Made by a program: the position numbers and the translations under genes. This document shows, in pieces, positions 1 to 5,400 of a stretch of 11,232 nt of DNA; within the stretch, counting starts at the first letter, position 1; each line of letters opens with the position of its first letter. This DNA is from an uncultured Parabacteroides sp. (lineage in GTDB: Bacteria; Bacteroidota; Bacteroidia; Bacteroidales; Tannerellaceae). The DNA lies in contig NZ_CAJJWO010000111.1 in assembly GCF_905196875.1 (NCBI RefSeq), positions 1 through 11,232 on the forward strand, given 5' to 3'. A model generated the notes under the pieces. The model saw only the letters and a program-made list of their open reading frames with translations. It did not search any database and was not told where the DNA came from.

Positions 1-41
1 GCCCCGAAGCCGGAAAAGAGAGAGGCGTGTACTTTTCCCAT
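1..41 (-). CDS. Probable DNA C5-cytosine methyltransferase, N-terminus only (cut by window edge)
   Basis: Reading the minus strand from the ATG at 41-39 gives MGKVHASLFSGFG before the window ends. The segment ASLFSGFG matches motif I of C5-cytosine DNA methyltransferases (consensus FxGxGG), which binds S-adenosylmethionine at the start of the protein, and motif I normally sits this close to the N-terminus. An in-frame TAA lies six codons upstream of the ATG (plus-strand positions 57-59), so this start is well bounded. It lies 27 bp after the stop of the 79-residue gene and has the same orientation, so it is probably the fourth gene of that operon. A solitary methyltransferase beside phage-like regulators is common in mobile elements. 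Only 13 residues are visible, so the family call is suggestive. Confidence 0.5.
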   Translation of the reverse strand, partial: MGKVHASLFSGFG

Positions 42-68
42 TTGATTCAGTTCTTTTTATAAGTGATT

Positions 69-308
69 CTATTTGTTCTGTACCCTAGTCTGAATAGTAT
101 CTAATGGAAGATCGTACTTTGGTAATTTTTTCCCCTTATAAGAAAAACAGTGGCCATACGAATCCCATCTCACTTGTTTAACCAAGGTCCCTTCGACAAT
201 AGCTCCAAACATTGAGTCTACTGTATCCAGGCTATTTTTCTTAATTTTTTCGATTACATATCCAAGCGACTGTGCCGCTGTTTCGAAAGTTTGAGTATTG
301 TATCCCAT
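69..308 (-). CDS. Hypothetical protein of 79 residues in a mobile-element-like operon
   Basis: I do not recognise this protein. It is small and basic, with no signal peptide or membrane segment and a single cysteine in the middle (WDSYGHCFSYKGKKLP). The N-terminal half is predicted helical and the central half looks beta-rich, a size and composition common in early-region phage or integrative-element proteins. It starts 1 bp after the TAA of the LuxR-like gene (310-312), so it is very likely co-transcribed and perhaps translationally coupled. The probable methyltransferase follows after 27 bp. No function is assigned. Confidence 0.7.
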   Translation of the reverse strand: MGYNTQTFETAAQSLGYVIEKIKKNSLDTVDSMFGAIVEGTLVKQVRWDSYGHCFSYKGKKLPKYDLPLDTIQTRVQNK

Positions 309-309
309 G

Positions 310-873
310 TTAGATTATTCTTTTATCGTGTGCCCATGAGGCGACTTCGATGTTATTATTTACTCCAAGTTTTGAATGAATACGTTGAATATGTGTGCGA
401 ACTGTAGCCTCTGTTATTCCCAGGATATCAGATATCTCTTTTGTTTGTTTGCCTTGACATATTAGAATAATTATCCGGTATTCTGATCTGGTAAGGGAAC
501 CGTTTGGTGGAGTAGGAATTCTACAAACAACATTGAATCCTGGACATGTAGAAATCAAGGAACATCTTGGTGCATCGGGAGTGAGTTTACCATCAAGCAA
601 ATCAGCTCTGTAATCTAGGTTTCCATAGCGACAGCCGGCAAACATCTCCTCTTGTTCATCAGCGGTTATTAAGCCAAATTCTTTTTTTATTATGGCCAAT
701 GTTGTTTTATCTGCTGCCAGCTCTGCTTGGAAATATTCTCTGTATTCAGGAGCCATCATGAGATAAGGTAATTTATTCCCATTTTGCAAAAAGAAAACTC
801 GACCTTCATTGTCGCGGAAGACTTCTATACCTTGTCCGAAAATACCGGCAGGTAGTTTAGGTAGACTATTCAT
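310..873 (-). CDS. LuxR/GerE-type transcriptional regulator with an N-terminal four-cysteine region
   Basis: The protein has 187 residues. The C-terminal part, about 125-187, is a GerE/LuxR helix-turn-helix: SLTRSEYRIIILICQGKQ, then TKEISDILGITEATVRTHIQ as recognition unit, then RIHSKLGVNN. The upstream half is neither a receiver nor an autoinducer-binding domain. It contains C81, C104, C110 and C117 (spacing C-x22-C-x5-C-x6-C) around residues YGNLDYRADLLDGKL, which could ligate zinc or an iron-sulfur cluster. As I recall, similar cysteine-containing LuxR-type proteins occur in Bacteroidota phage genomes. Its ATG overlaps the stop of the small HTH gene by 4 bp (ATGA, 870-873), which points to coupling. 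Its role is probably to control genes of the surrounding accessory element. The regulator call is good; the metal idea is inference. Confidence 0.8.
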   Translation of the reverse strand: MNSLPKLPAGIFGQGIEVFRDNEGRVFFLQNGNKLPYLMMAPEYREYFQAELAADKTTLAIIKKEFGLITADEQEEMFAGCRYGNLDYRADLLDGKLTPDAPRCSLISTCPGFNVVCRIPTPPNGSLTRSEYRIIILICQGKQTKEISDILGITEATVRTHIQRIHSKLGVNNNIEVASWAHDKRII

Positions 874-1103
874 AGCACAGTGTTTTTTAACCGTTCAACA
901 TCGTTAATCTCTCTTTGATGTTTTAAAGCAAGTTTTAGAGCCTGTTTTTCAATTCCAACATGAGTGGCTTTACCAGACATTACCCTCATAACATAAGCTT
1001 TAGAAAAACCTGTACTAATAGCTAAATCAGTAACCCACTTTGTGGGTAATTTTTTCTTTAGTTCATTTTTTTCATCTTTTGTCATCATAATTATGTATTG
1101 CAT
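870..1103 (-). CDS. Small helix-turn-helix-like protein, first gene of the minus-strand operon
   Basis: The frame gives up to 77 residues. The core KLPTKWVTDLAISTGFSKAY followed by VMRVMSGKATHVGIEKQALK resembles a compact XRE/Cro-like DNA-binding fold of the kind seen in small phage regulators. The start is uncertain: ATGs occur at codons 1, 6 and 7, none with a clear Shine-Dalgarno sequence, and the product MTKDEKNELKKK from codon 7 (start at 1085) is the more natural N-terminus. It is the first gene after the promoter-like element at 1134-1164 and overlaps the next gene by 4 bp. It is probably a regulator of the divergent control region, comparable in position to a Cro or excisionase-type protein. 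No named family is claimed. Confidence 0.7.
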   Translation of the reverse strand: MQYIIMMTKDEKNELKKKLPTKWVTDLAISTGFSKAYVMRVMSGKATHVGIEKQALKLALKHQREINDVERLKNTVL

Positions 1104-1107
1104 TTAT

Positions 1108-1213
1108 GTCGCATTTGTATTAACTTTATATCGCAAAAGTACAATATAATTCATATAACGCAATATATTTCACTTTAAAAACGAAGTATTTTGTATTTAT
1201 TAACGCATTATAA
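1108..1213. repeat. Phased operator-like repeats between divergent regulators
   Basis: The region between the divergent regulator genes holds similar 13-mers: TGTCGCATTTGTA (1108-1120), TATCGCAAAAGTA (1129-1141), TAACGCAATATAT (1156-1168) and TAACGCATTATAA (1201-1213), plus a weaker copy AAACGAAGTATTT (1179-1191). The CGCA/CGAA cores start at 1110, 1132, 1159, 1182 and 1204, that is 22, 27, 23 and 22 bp apart, or about two helical turns. TATAATTCAT also occurs twice (1145-1154 and 1209-1218). All copies have the same orientation. This fits cooperative binding by one of the flanking HTH proteins. The repeats are seen directly; the operator role is inferred. Confidence 0.5.
1134..1164 (-). promoter_or_regulatory. 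Bacteroidota-type promoter for the minus-strand operon
   Basis: On the minus strand the -7 box TACTTTTG (1134-1141) matches TAnnTTTG perfectly. A -33 element ATTG (1161-1164, three of four to TTTG) lies 19 bp upstream. Transcription would start near 1127, about 24 bases ahead of the first possible ATG. One of the CGCA repeats (1129-1141) overlaps the -7 box, so a protein bound there should block transcription. Confidence 0.6.
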
Positions 1214-1221
1214 TTCATGTG

Positions 1222-1596
1222 ATGTACAACGGAACGATAATAGATCAGCTTTTAAGTGAAAGAAAATTGAGAAAAAAGGATATACAGGATGCTCTTGGTA
1301 TAAGCTTTAATTCTTATAAAACAATCGTTTACGGTAATCCTACCGTAAAAACATTGGAACCTGTTGCGGACTTCTTTAATGTATCTATGGATGTTTTTTT
1401 TAATCGTGAATTTTCTTGTTCTAATAAGATAGGGAATGTTTCAGGGAATAGTAATACGATACAGCAAGGAGAAGTAAATGTGATGCAGTCTTCATTGGAA
1501 AAAGAGATAGAAAATCTCAAACTCTTATTAGTAGAAAAAGATAAGGTAATATCTGAAAAAGAACGATTGATAGGAGTTTTGATGAAAAATAAATAG
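1222..1596 (+). CDS. XRE-type repressor-like protein A, with C-terminal coiled coil
   Basis: The product has 124 residues. Residues about 4-60 form an XRE/Cro-type helix-turn-helix (IIDQLLSERKLRKKDIQDAL, then GISFNSYKTIVYGNPTVKTL, with ADFFNVSMDVFF closing the domain). A Gly/Asn/Gln-rich linker (KIGNVSGNSNTIQQGEVNVM) leads to a C-terminal leucine-heptad coiled coil (ENLKLLLVEKDKVISEKERL). The start is taken at ATG 1222; a GTG three bases upstream (1219) is possible but gives a redundant Met-Met. It is followed after 7 bp by a paralogue sharing the linker and coiled coil. Position and domain suggest a phage-type repressor acting on the divergent control region upstream, with oligomerisation through the coiled coil. 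Confidence 0.8.
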   Translation: MYNGTIIDQLLSERKLRKKDIQDALGISFNSYKTIVYGNPTVKTLEPVADFFNVSMDVFFNREFSCSNKIGNVSGNSNTIQQGEVNVMQSSLEKEIENLKLLLVEKDKVISEKERLIGVLMKNK

Positions 1597-1603
1597 TGAA
1601 TAT

Positions 1604-1984
1604 ATGCATATAGGGAACAGAATACAGCAGCTAGTAGAAGACAGTGGACTGAGTGTTACTGGTTTTGCAAAAAAAATCAATAGGGGAAGAGAGCATGTTT
1701 ATACTATATTCAAAAAAGAGAATATTGACACAGGATTATTAATTGAGATTGCAAAAGTCTTATCTGTTCCTGTTGTCTGTTTTTTTGATGAAGAAGAGAT
1801 ATGTGAGAATAATCAAATAGGAAAAATATCTGGCTCAGGGAATAGAGTTCAGCAGGGTCATGTAAATGTAATGCAAGAATTTCAGGAAAGAGAGATTGAT
1901 AATCTAAAACTACTATTAACTGAAAAGGATAAAGTTATATCTGAGAAGGAGCGACTGATACAGATTTTAATGAAAGGCAAATAA
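1604..1984 (+). CDS. XRE-type repressor-like protein B, paralogue of the preceding gene
   Basis: The product has 126 residues. Residues about 3-62 form an XRE-type helix-turn-helix (RIQQLVEDSGLSVTGFAKKI, then NRGREHVYTIFKKENIDTGL and IAKVLSVPVVCFFD). The linker QIGKISGSGNRVQQGHVNVM and the coiled coil DNLKLLLTEKDKVISEKERL repeat those of protein A: 26 of the last 32 residues are identical, while the DNA-binding halves share only scattered positions. The two genes are 7 bp apart and almost surely co-transcribed. The most economical reading is two repressors with different DNA targets that can homo- or heterodimerise through the shared tail. A terminator-like hairpin follows at 2052-2076. Confidence 0.8.
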   Translation: MHIGNRIQQLVEDSGLSVTGFAKKINRGREHVYTIFKKENIDTGLLIEIAKVLSVPVVCFFDEEEICENNQIGKISGSGNRVQQGHVNVMQEFQEREIDNLKLLLTEKDKVISEKERLIQILMKGK

Positions 1985-2051
1985 TAAATGTATATCAAAA
2001 ACTAATAGTTACTAAGTAATATACACAATATGAATAAACATCTTATTAATC

Positions 2052-2076
2052 AGGCTGATATGAGCCTTGTTTTTTT
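2052..2076 (+). terminator. Probable intrinsic terminator of the XRE gene pair
   Basis: AGGCT (2052-2056), loop GATATG, AGCCT (2063-2067), then TG and seven T (2070-2076). The stem is only 5 bp but the T-tract is good, and it lies 67 bp after the stop of the second XRE gene. Confidence 0.5.
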
Positions 2077-2195
2077 GTTTATCCGGGATAGTTCCGGGAG
2101 AAACAGAGAGAAAAACAGTTTTTACACACATTGATTATCAACAAAAAATCTACACAAAAATGTTGCCAAATAGTCTTCTCATCCCGACTACAGAT

Positions 2196-2229
2196 GAGGT
2201 AAATCAGATAATGATTTACCTCTTTTTTT
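2196..2229 (+). terminator. Strong intrinsic terminator
   Basis: GAGGTAAATCA (2196-2206), loop of 5, TGATTTACCTC (2212-2222): a perfect 11-bp stem followed by seven T (2223-2229). It reads on the plus strand. The nearest accepted gene ends 211 bp upstream and already has a hairpin of its own, so this is either a backup terminator or the 3' end of an unannotated small RNA. Confidence 0.75.
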
Positions 2230-2273
2230 GTCTTTTCAGCAGCAGTTTTACATATATTCTTCCTGATAAAAAG

Positions 2274-2295
2274 TTTTGCCAGCGCAGTGGCAAAA
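2274..2295. repeat. Palindromic element 1 (REP-like dyad)
   Basis: TTTTGCCA (2274-2281), loop GCGCAG, TGGCAAAA (2288-2295): a perfect 8-bp stem. It shares its core with the dyad centred 44 bp downstream. It is not followed by a T-tract, so it is not an ordinary terminator on the plus strand. Confidence 0.6.
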
Positions 2296-2310
2296 AAGTG
2301 CGTATAGGGT

Positions 2311-2348
2311 GGTAAACCTTTGCCAATGCGATGGCAAAAGGTTTTACC
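2311..2348. repeat. Palindromic element 2 (REP-like dyad, longer)
   Basis: The left arm GGTAAACCTTTGCCA (2311-2325) and right arm TGGCAAAAGGTTTTACC (2332-2348) enclose the loop ATGCGA. The arms pair along their whole length with two single-base bulges. The inner TTTGCCA/TGGCAAA is the same as in element 1 and the loops are alike (GCGCAG, ATGCGA), so the two are probably members of one repeat family. Confidence 0.6.
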
Positions 2349-2399
2349 CGGAATAAGGCATGTTTTTAGATTTACTACAAGTGAATAAGGAATGGTTTG

Positions 2400-2440
2400 A
2401 AAACAACAAAGGCTGTCAATTTTTCAATTAACAGCCTTTG
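2400..2440 (-). terminator. Intrinsic terminator of tRNA-Ser
   Basis: CAAAGGCTGT (2407-2416) and ACAGCCTTTG (2431-2440) form a perfect 10-bp stem with a 14-base loop. On the minus strand it is followed by the T-rich TTGTTTTC. The hairpin begins 4 bases after the last base of the tRNA, the usual layout for a tRNA terminator. Confidence 0.7.
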
Positions 2441-2443
2441 GAG

Positions 2444-2530
2444 CGGAAGCGGGGGGATTCGAACCCCCGGTACCCTTACGAGTACGTCAGTTTAGCAAAC
2501 TGGTGGTTTCAGCCACTCACCCACACTTCC
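2444..2530 (-). tRNA. tRNA-Ser, anticodon GCU
   Basis: The minus strand gives an 87-base class II tRNA. The acceptor stem is GGAAGTG (2530-2524) with CGCTTCC (2451-2445) and discriminator G (2444). The anticodon loop is TTGCTAA with anticodon GCT, reading AGC and AGU. The long variable arm GTACTC-GTAA-GGGTAC is typical of tRNA-Ser, and the T arm is GGGGG-TTCGAAT-CCCCC. CCA is not encoded (CTC follows), so it must be added after transcription. The gene has a consensus promoter upstream and a hairpin terminator directly downstream. Its 3' end faces the accessory module, a common arrangement where elements integrate at tRNA 3' ends, but no duplicated 3' end is visible in this window. Confidence 0.95.
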
Positions 2531-2564
2531 ATGTGTTCTGTGCTTCTTCCTTAGAATTGCGCTG

Positions 2565-2596
2565 CAAAGATAGATGTATGTTTTTAAATAAACAAA
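2565..2596 (-). promoter_or_regulatory. Consensus Bacteroidota promoter of tRNA-Ser
   Basis: On the minus strand: -33 TTTG (2593-2596), a 20-bp spacer, and -7 TATCTTTG (2565-2572), a full match to the TTTG/TAnnTTTG pattern. Transcription should start near 2558, about 28 bases ahead of the mature tRNA 5' end at 2530. Confidence 0.8.
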
Positions 2597-2629
2597 GCTT
2601 TTTGCATCTATTTTCTAAGAAAAAGATGC

Positions 2630-2637
2630 TACTTTTG
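2630..2637 (+). promoter_or_regulatory. -7 box of mltG
   Basis: TACTTTTG matches TAnnTTTG and lies 38 bp before the mltG start, giving a leader of about 30 bases. A TTTG at 2601-2604 lies 25 bp upstream, longer than the usual 19-21 bp spacing, so the -33 element is uncertain. The promoter is divergent from that of the tRNA. Confidence 0.5.
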
Positions 2638-2675
2638 TTGCCGATTCTGATACTCAGGATTTTATTTGATAAAAA

Positions 2676-3719
2676 ATGAATAAGAAAAAACAATCGAAAC
2701 GAAATATAATAGCGGGAATAGTCCTTTTTTTTGTCCTTTTGATAGTAGGAGTGGGAATTTGGGGCTATCGCTTGGCCTGGGCTCCGAACTTTGTGCCACA
2801 GGAAACGGTGTATGTTTATGTAGGGAAGGATAAGAGTTTTACTGATTTATGCCGGCAACTGCAGGACTCTGCCGGTTGTCACCGGATAGGCAGTTTCAAG
2901 CAACTGGCTGGTATACTGAAATACCAGGCGAATATGAAAACCGGACGGTATGCCGTATCGCCCGGAATGAGTAATCTGGAGTTATTGAATGATTTGCGGC
3001 GTGGACATCAGGTGGCTATCCGTTTGACTTTTAATAATATCCGTTTTAAGGAAGACCTTGCTGAGCGATTGGATGAACAGTTGATGCTTGATAAGGAAGA
3101 ATTGCTATCCTTACTCAACGACTCTGCTTATTGTGATTCTTTAGGATTTACGACGAAAACAATCACCTCTCTGTTTATTCCTAATACGTATGAGGTCTAT
3201 TGGAATATACCGGCAGATAAATTGATGCAACGTATGAAGCGGGAATATAAGGCCTTCTGGACGGATGCCCGCTTGGAAAAAGCGAAGGCGATTGGGCTGA
3301 GTCCGATTGAAGTGGCTACATTAGCCTCTATTGTAGAAGAAGAAACTGCTGCATCTGATGAATATCCAATTGTTGCAGGTCTTTATCTGAATCGGATTCA
3401 TCGGGGGATACCTTTACAAGCCGACCCTACAGTGAAGTTTGCTGTTGGTGATTTTAGCTTACAGCGTATCCTGTTCGAACACCTGGAAATCGATTCTCCG
3501 TATAATACATACAAATATGCCGGATTGCCTCCCGGTCCTTTACGCATACCTACTATTAAAGGAATGGACAGCGTATTGAATTATATGAAGCATAATTATC
3601 TTTATATGTGCGCCAAAGAAGATTTTTCGGGACGTCATAATTTTGCGGCGACATTGGCAGAACATAACCGTAACGCAAACCGGTACAGAGCTGAACTTAA
3701 CAGAAGAAAGATTAGATAA
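2676..3719 (+). CDS. mltG: Endolytic transglycosylase MltG (YceG-like)
   Basis: This inner-membrane enzyme cuts nascent peptidoglycan glycan strands endolytically, leaving 1,6-anhydro ends, and is thought to terminate glycan chains. The 347 residues match the family length. A short basic N-terminus (MNKKKQSKRN) precedes one membrane helix at about 11-30 (IIAGIVLFFVLLIVGVGIWG); the rest is periplasmic. Residues 40-110 form the LysM-like subdomain. The catalytic block is LASIVEEETAASDEYPIVAG (216-235), with E221 aligning by motif with the catalytic Glu of the E. coli enzyme, then LQADPTVKFAVG. Conserved SPYNTYKYAGLPPGPLRIP (274-292) and a C-terminal SGRHNFAATLAEHNRN (318-333) are present. It has its own promoter and is probably monocistronic. 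Confidence 0.95.
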   Translation: MNKKKQSKRNIIAGIVLFFVLLIVGVGIWGYRLAWAPNFVPQETVYVYVGKDKSFTDLCRQLQDSAGCHRIGSFKQLAGILKYQANMKTGRYAVSPGMSNLELLNDLRRGHQVAIRLTFNNIRFKEDLAERLDEQLMLDKEELLSLLNDSAYCDSLGFTTKTITSLFIPNTYEVYWNIPADKLMQRMKREYKAFWTDARLEKAKAIGLSPIEVATLASIVEEETAASDEYPIVAGLYLNRIHRGIPLQADPTVKFAVGDFSLQRILFEHLEIDSPYNTYKYAGLPPGPLRIPTIKGMDSVLNYMKHNYLYMCAKEDFSGRHNFAATLAEHNRNANRYRAELNRRKIR

Positions 3720-3750
3720 GCTTTTTGCTTTTTCTTTGTGGTAAAAGCTG

Positions 3751-3758
3751 TATCTTTG
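3751..3758 (+). promoter_or_regulatory. -7 box of the iorA operon
   Basis: TATCTTTG matches TAnnTTTG and lies 43 bp before the chosen iorA ATG. A TTTG at 3724-3727 would be a -33 element with a long 23-bp spacer. A 7-bp dyad AGCTTTT/AAAAGCT (3719-3725 and 3743-3749) spans the same interval but has no T-tract. Transcription is expected from about 3765, downstream of the alternative TTG start at 3763, which supports the start at 3802. Confidence 0.55.
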
Positions 3759-3801
3759 GCAGTTGGTATTACATAAAAATCAATTTAAGAAACAAATATA
3801 C

Positions 3802-5400
3802 ATGGAAAAACAACTATTCTTAGGGGATGAGGCTATCGCACAAGCTGCGATCGATGCTGGTATATCCGGGGTTTATGCCTATCCGGGTACCCCTTCAACT
3901 GAAATTACCGAGTATATACAAGGTTCAGCTGTTGCGAAAGAGCGGGGGATACATAGCCGTTGGAGTGCAAATGAAAAAACAGCAATGGAAGCAGCATTAG
4001 GTATGAGTTATGCCGGAAAGCGTTCACTTTGCTGTATGAAACACGTAGGTTTGAATGTCGCTGCCGACTGTTTCATGAATGCAGGAATGAGCGGTATTAA
4101 CGGAGGTATGATTATTATTACTGCTGACGATCCATCTATGCACTCTTCACAGAACGAACAAGATAATCGCGTATATGGTAATTTTGCTATGATCCCGATG
4201 CTGGAACCTTCCAGTCAGCAGGAAGCATACGATATGGTTTATGAAGGATTCGAACTTTCAGAAAAACTGGGATATCCGATCCTGATGCGTATCACTACCC
4301 GTATGGCTCACTCTCGTGCAGGTGTAGTTACCCGTCCGATGAAGGATGAAAACACCAAGAACTGTCCGGCAGACGGACGTCAGCGTTTTATCCTCCTCCC
4401 GGCTTTGGCTCGTAAACGTTTCAAAGTCTTATTGGAGGCTCAGAAACAGTTTGTCGATTCTTCTGAAACATCAAAATACAACCAGTATTTCGATGGTCCA
4501 AATAAGGATTTGGGTATTATTACGACTGGTATTGCCTTCAACTATCTGTCTGAAAACTATCCGGACGGATTTGAACATCCGGTATTGAAGATCAGTCAGT
4601 ACCCTCTTCCCCGCAAACAGATGGAGAAGCTTGTAAACGAATGCAAGGAAATCCTGGTATTGGAAGAAGGGTATCCGGTAGTGGAAGAACAGCTGAAAGG
4701 ATATATGGGAACAGGCATTAAGGTACACGGCCGTCTGGACGGAACTTTGCAGCGGGATGGTGAATTGACTCCTGATGCCGTAGGAAAAGCTCTGGGTAAA
4801 GATATTACCAGCTATTATGCTATTCCTGAAGTGGTAGAACAACGTCCGCCTGCATTGTGCCAGGGCTGCGGTCACCGTGATATGTATGAAGCTCTGAATG
4901 AAGTATTGGCTGAATATAAAGAACCGAAAGTGTTCGGTGATATCGGTTGTTATACGTTGGGAGCTTTGCCTCCGTTCCGTGCAATCGACACTTGTATCGA
5001 TATGGGAGCTTCCATTACGATGGCGAAGGGTGCTGCCGACGCAGGTGTATTCCCGGCTGTGTCTGTAATAGGTGACTCTACTTTCACTCATTCCGGTATG
5101 ACAGGATTGTTGGATTGTGTAAACGAAGAAACAAATATCACGATCGTGATTTCCGATAATGAAACAACGGCAATGACCGGTGGACAAGATTCGGCCGGAA
5201 CAGGACGTTTGGAAGCTATTTGTGCCGGTATCGGTGTTGATCCGGCTCATATTCGTGTGATGATTCCGTTGAAGAAGAATTACGAAGAAATGAAGACGAT
5301 TATTCGTGAAGAGATCGAATACAAGGGTGTGTCCGTTCTGATCCCGCGTCGTGAATGTATTCAGACATTAACAAGAAAGAAAAAAGCAAGTAAGAAATGA
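3802..5400 (+). CDS. iorA: Indolepyruvate ferredoxin oxidoreductase, alpha subunit (lacks ferredoxin domain)
   Basis: Thiamine-diphosphate subunit of the cytoplasmic enzyme that converts aryl-pyruvates (indole-, phenyl- and 4-hydroxyphenylpyruvate) and CoA to aryl-acetyl-CoA and CO2, reducing ferredoxin. From ATG 3802 it has 532 residues. An upstream TTG frame from 3763 is dismissed because the -7 box sits just before it and the family begins at MEKQLFLGDEA. The pyrimidine-binding half shows AYPGTPSTEI (26-35) and NEKTAMEAALG. The TPP half has CQGCGH (353-358), GDIGCYTLG (379-387) and GDSTFTHSG (424-432), with DN (452-453) closing the Mg/TPP motif. Archaeal IorA continues with two [4Fe-4S] motifs; this one stops after VSVLIPRRECIQTL and a lysine-rich tail. 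It overlaps iorB by 4 bp. Exact substrate is inferred from the family. Confidence 0.93.
   Translation: MEKQLFLGDEAIAQAAIDAGISGVYAYPGTPSTEITEYIQGSAVAKERGIHSRWSANEKTAMEAALGMSYAGKRSLCCMKHVGLNVAADCFMNAGMSGINGGMIIITADDPSMHSSQNEQDNRVYGNFAMIPMLEPSSQQEAYDMVYEGFELSEKLGYPILMRITTRMAHSRAGVVTRPMKDENTKNCPADGRQRFILLPALARKRFKVLLEAQKQFVDSSETSKYNQYFDGPNKDLGIITTGIAFNYLSENYPDGFEHPVLKISQYPLPRKQMEKLVNECKEILVLEEGYPVVEEQLKGYMGTGIKVHGRLDGTLQRDGELTPDAVGKALGKDITSYYAIPEVVEQRPPALCQGCGHRDMYEALNEVLAEYKEPKVFGDIGCYTLGALPPFRAIDTCIDMGASITMAKGAADAGVFPAVSVIGDSTFTHSGMTGLLDCVNEETNITIVISDNETTAMTGGQDSAGTGRLEAICAGIGVDPAHIRVMIPLKKNYEEMKTIIREEIEYKGVSVLIPRRECIQTLTRKKKASKK

Larger units (their letters stand above)
1985..2443. other. Gene-free region between the accessory module and tRNA-Ser
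   Basis: These 459 bp hold no convincing gene. A frame at 2067-2315 starts at TTG and runs through two terminator hairpins, so it is not accepted. The region contains two plus-strand terminator-like hairpins, a perfect 11-bp palindrome TTACTAAGTAA (2009-2019), a repeated TCCGGGA (2082-2088 and 2093-2099), two related TTTGCCA/TGGCAAA dyads and the terminator of the tRNA. The genes on either side converge here. Confidence 0.7.

Noticed and set aside
1108..1213. Short CRISPR-like array at the regular 22-27 bp repeats
   Set aside because: The repeats are only about 13 bp, degenerate, without unique spacers of normal length, and lie in a promoter region between regulators, so operators explain them better.
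2130..2160. TTATCAACA-like DnaA-box candidate in AT-rich DNA, suggesting an origin
   Set aside because: It is a single inexact match (TTATCCACA expected) with no second box, no iterons and no replication gene nearby.
2067..2315. Plus-strand frame of 82 codons between the XRE genes and the tRNA
   Set aside because: It starts at TTG inside a terminator-like hairpin, runs through the strong 2196-2229 terminator and one dyad, and its product has no recognisable protein character.
3763..3801. Upstream TTG start adding 13 residues to IorA
   Set aside because: The -7 box at 3751-3758 would start transcription at or after this codon, and the family N-terminus begins at the ATG at 3802.
4471..5250. 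Long minus-strand frame of 259 codons inside iorA
   Set aside because: It is antisense to a clearly coding gene with all family motifs; its Cys/His/Ser/Phe-rich product is typical of an antisense shadow.
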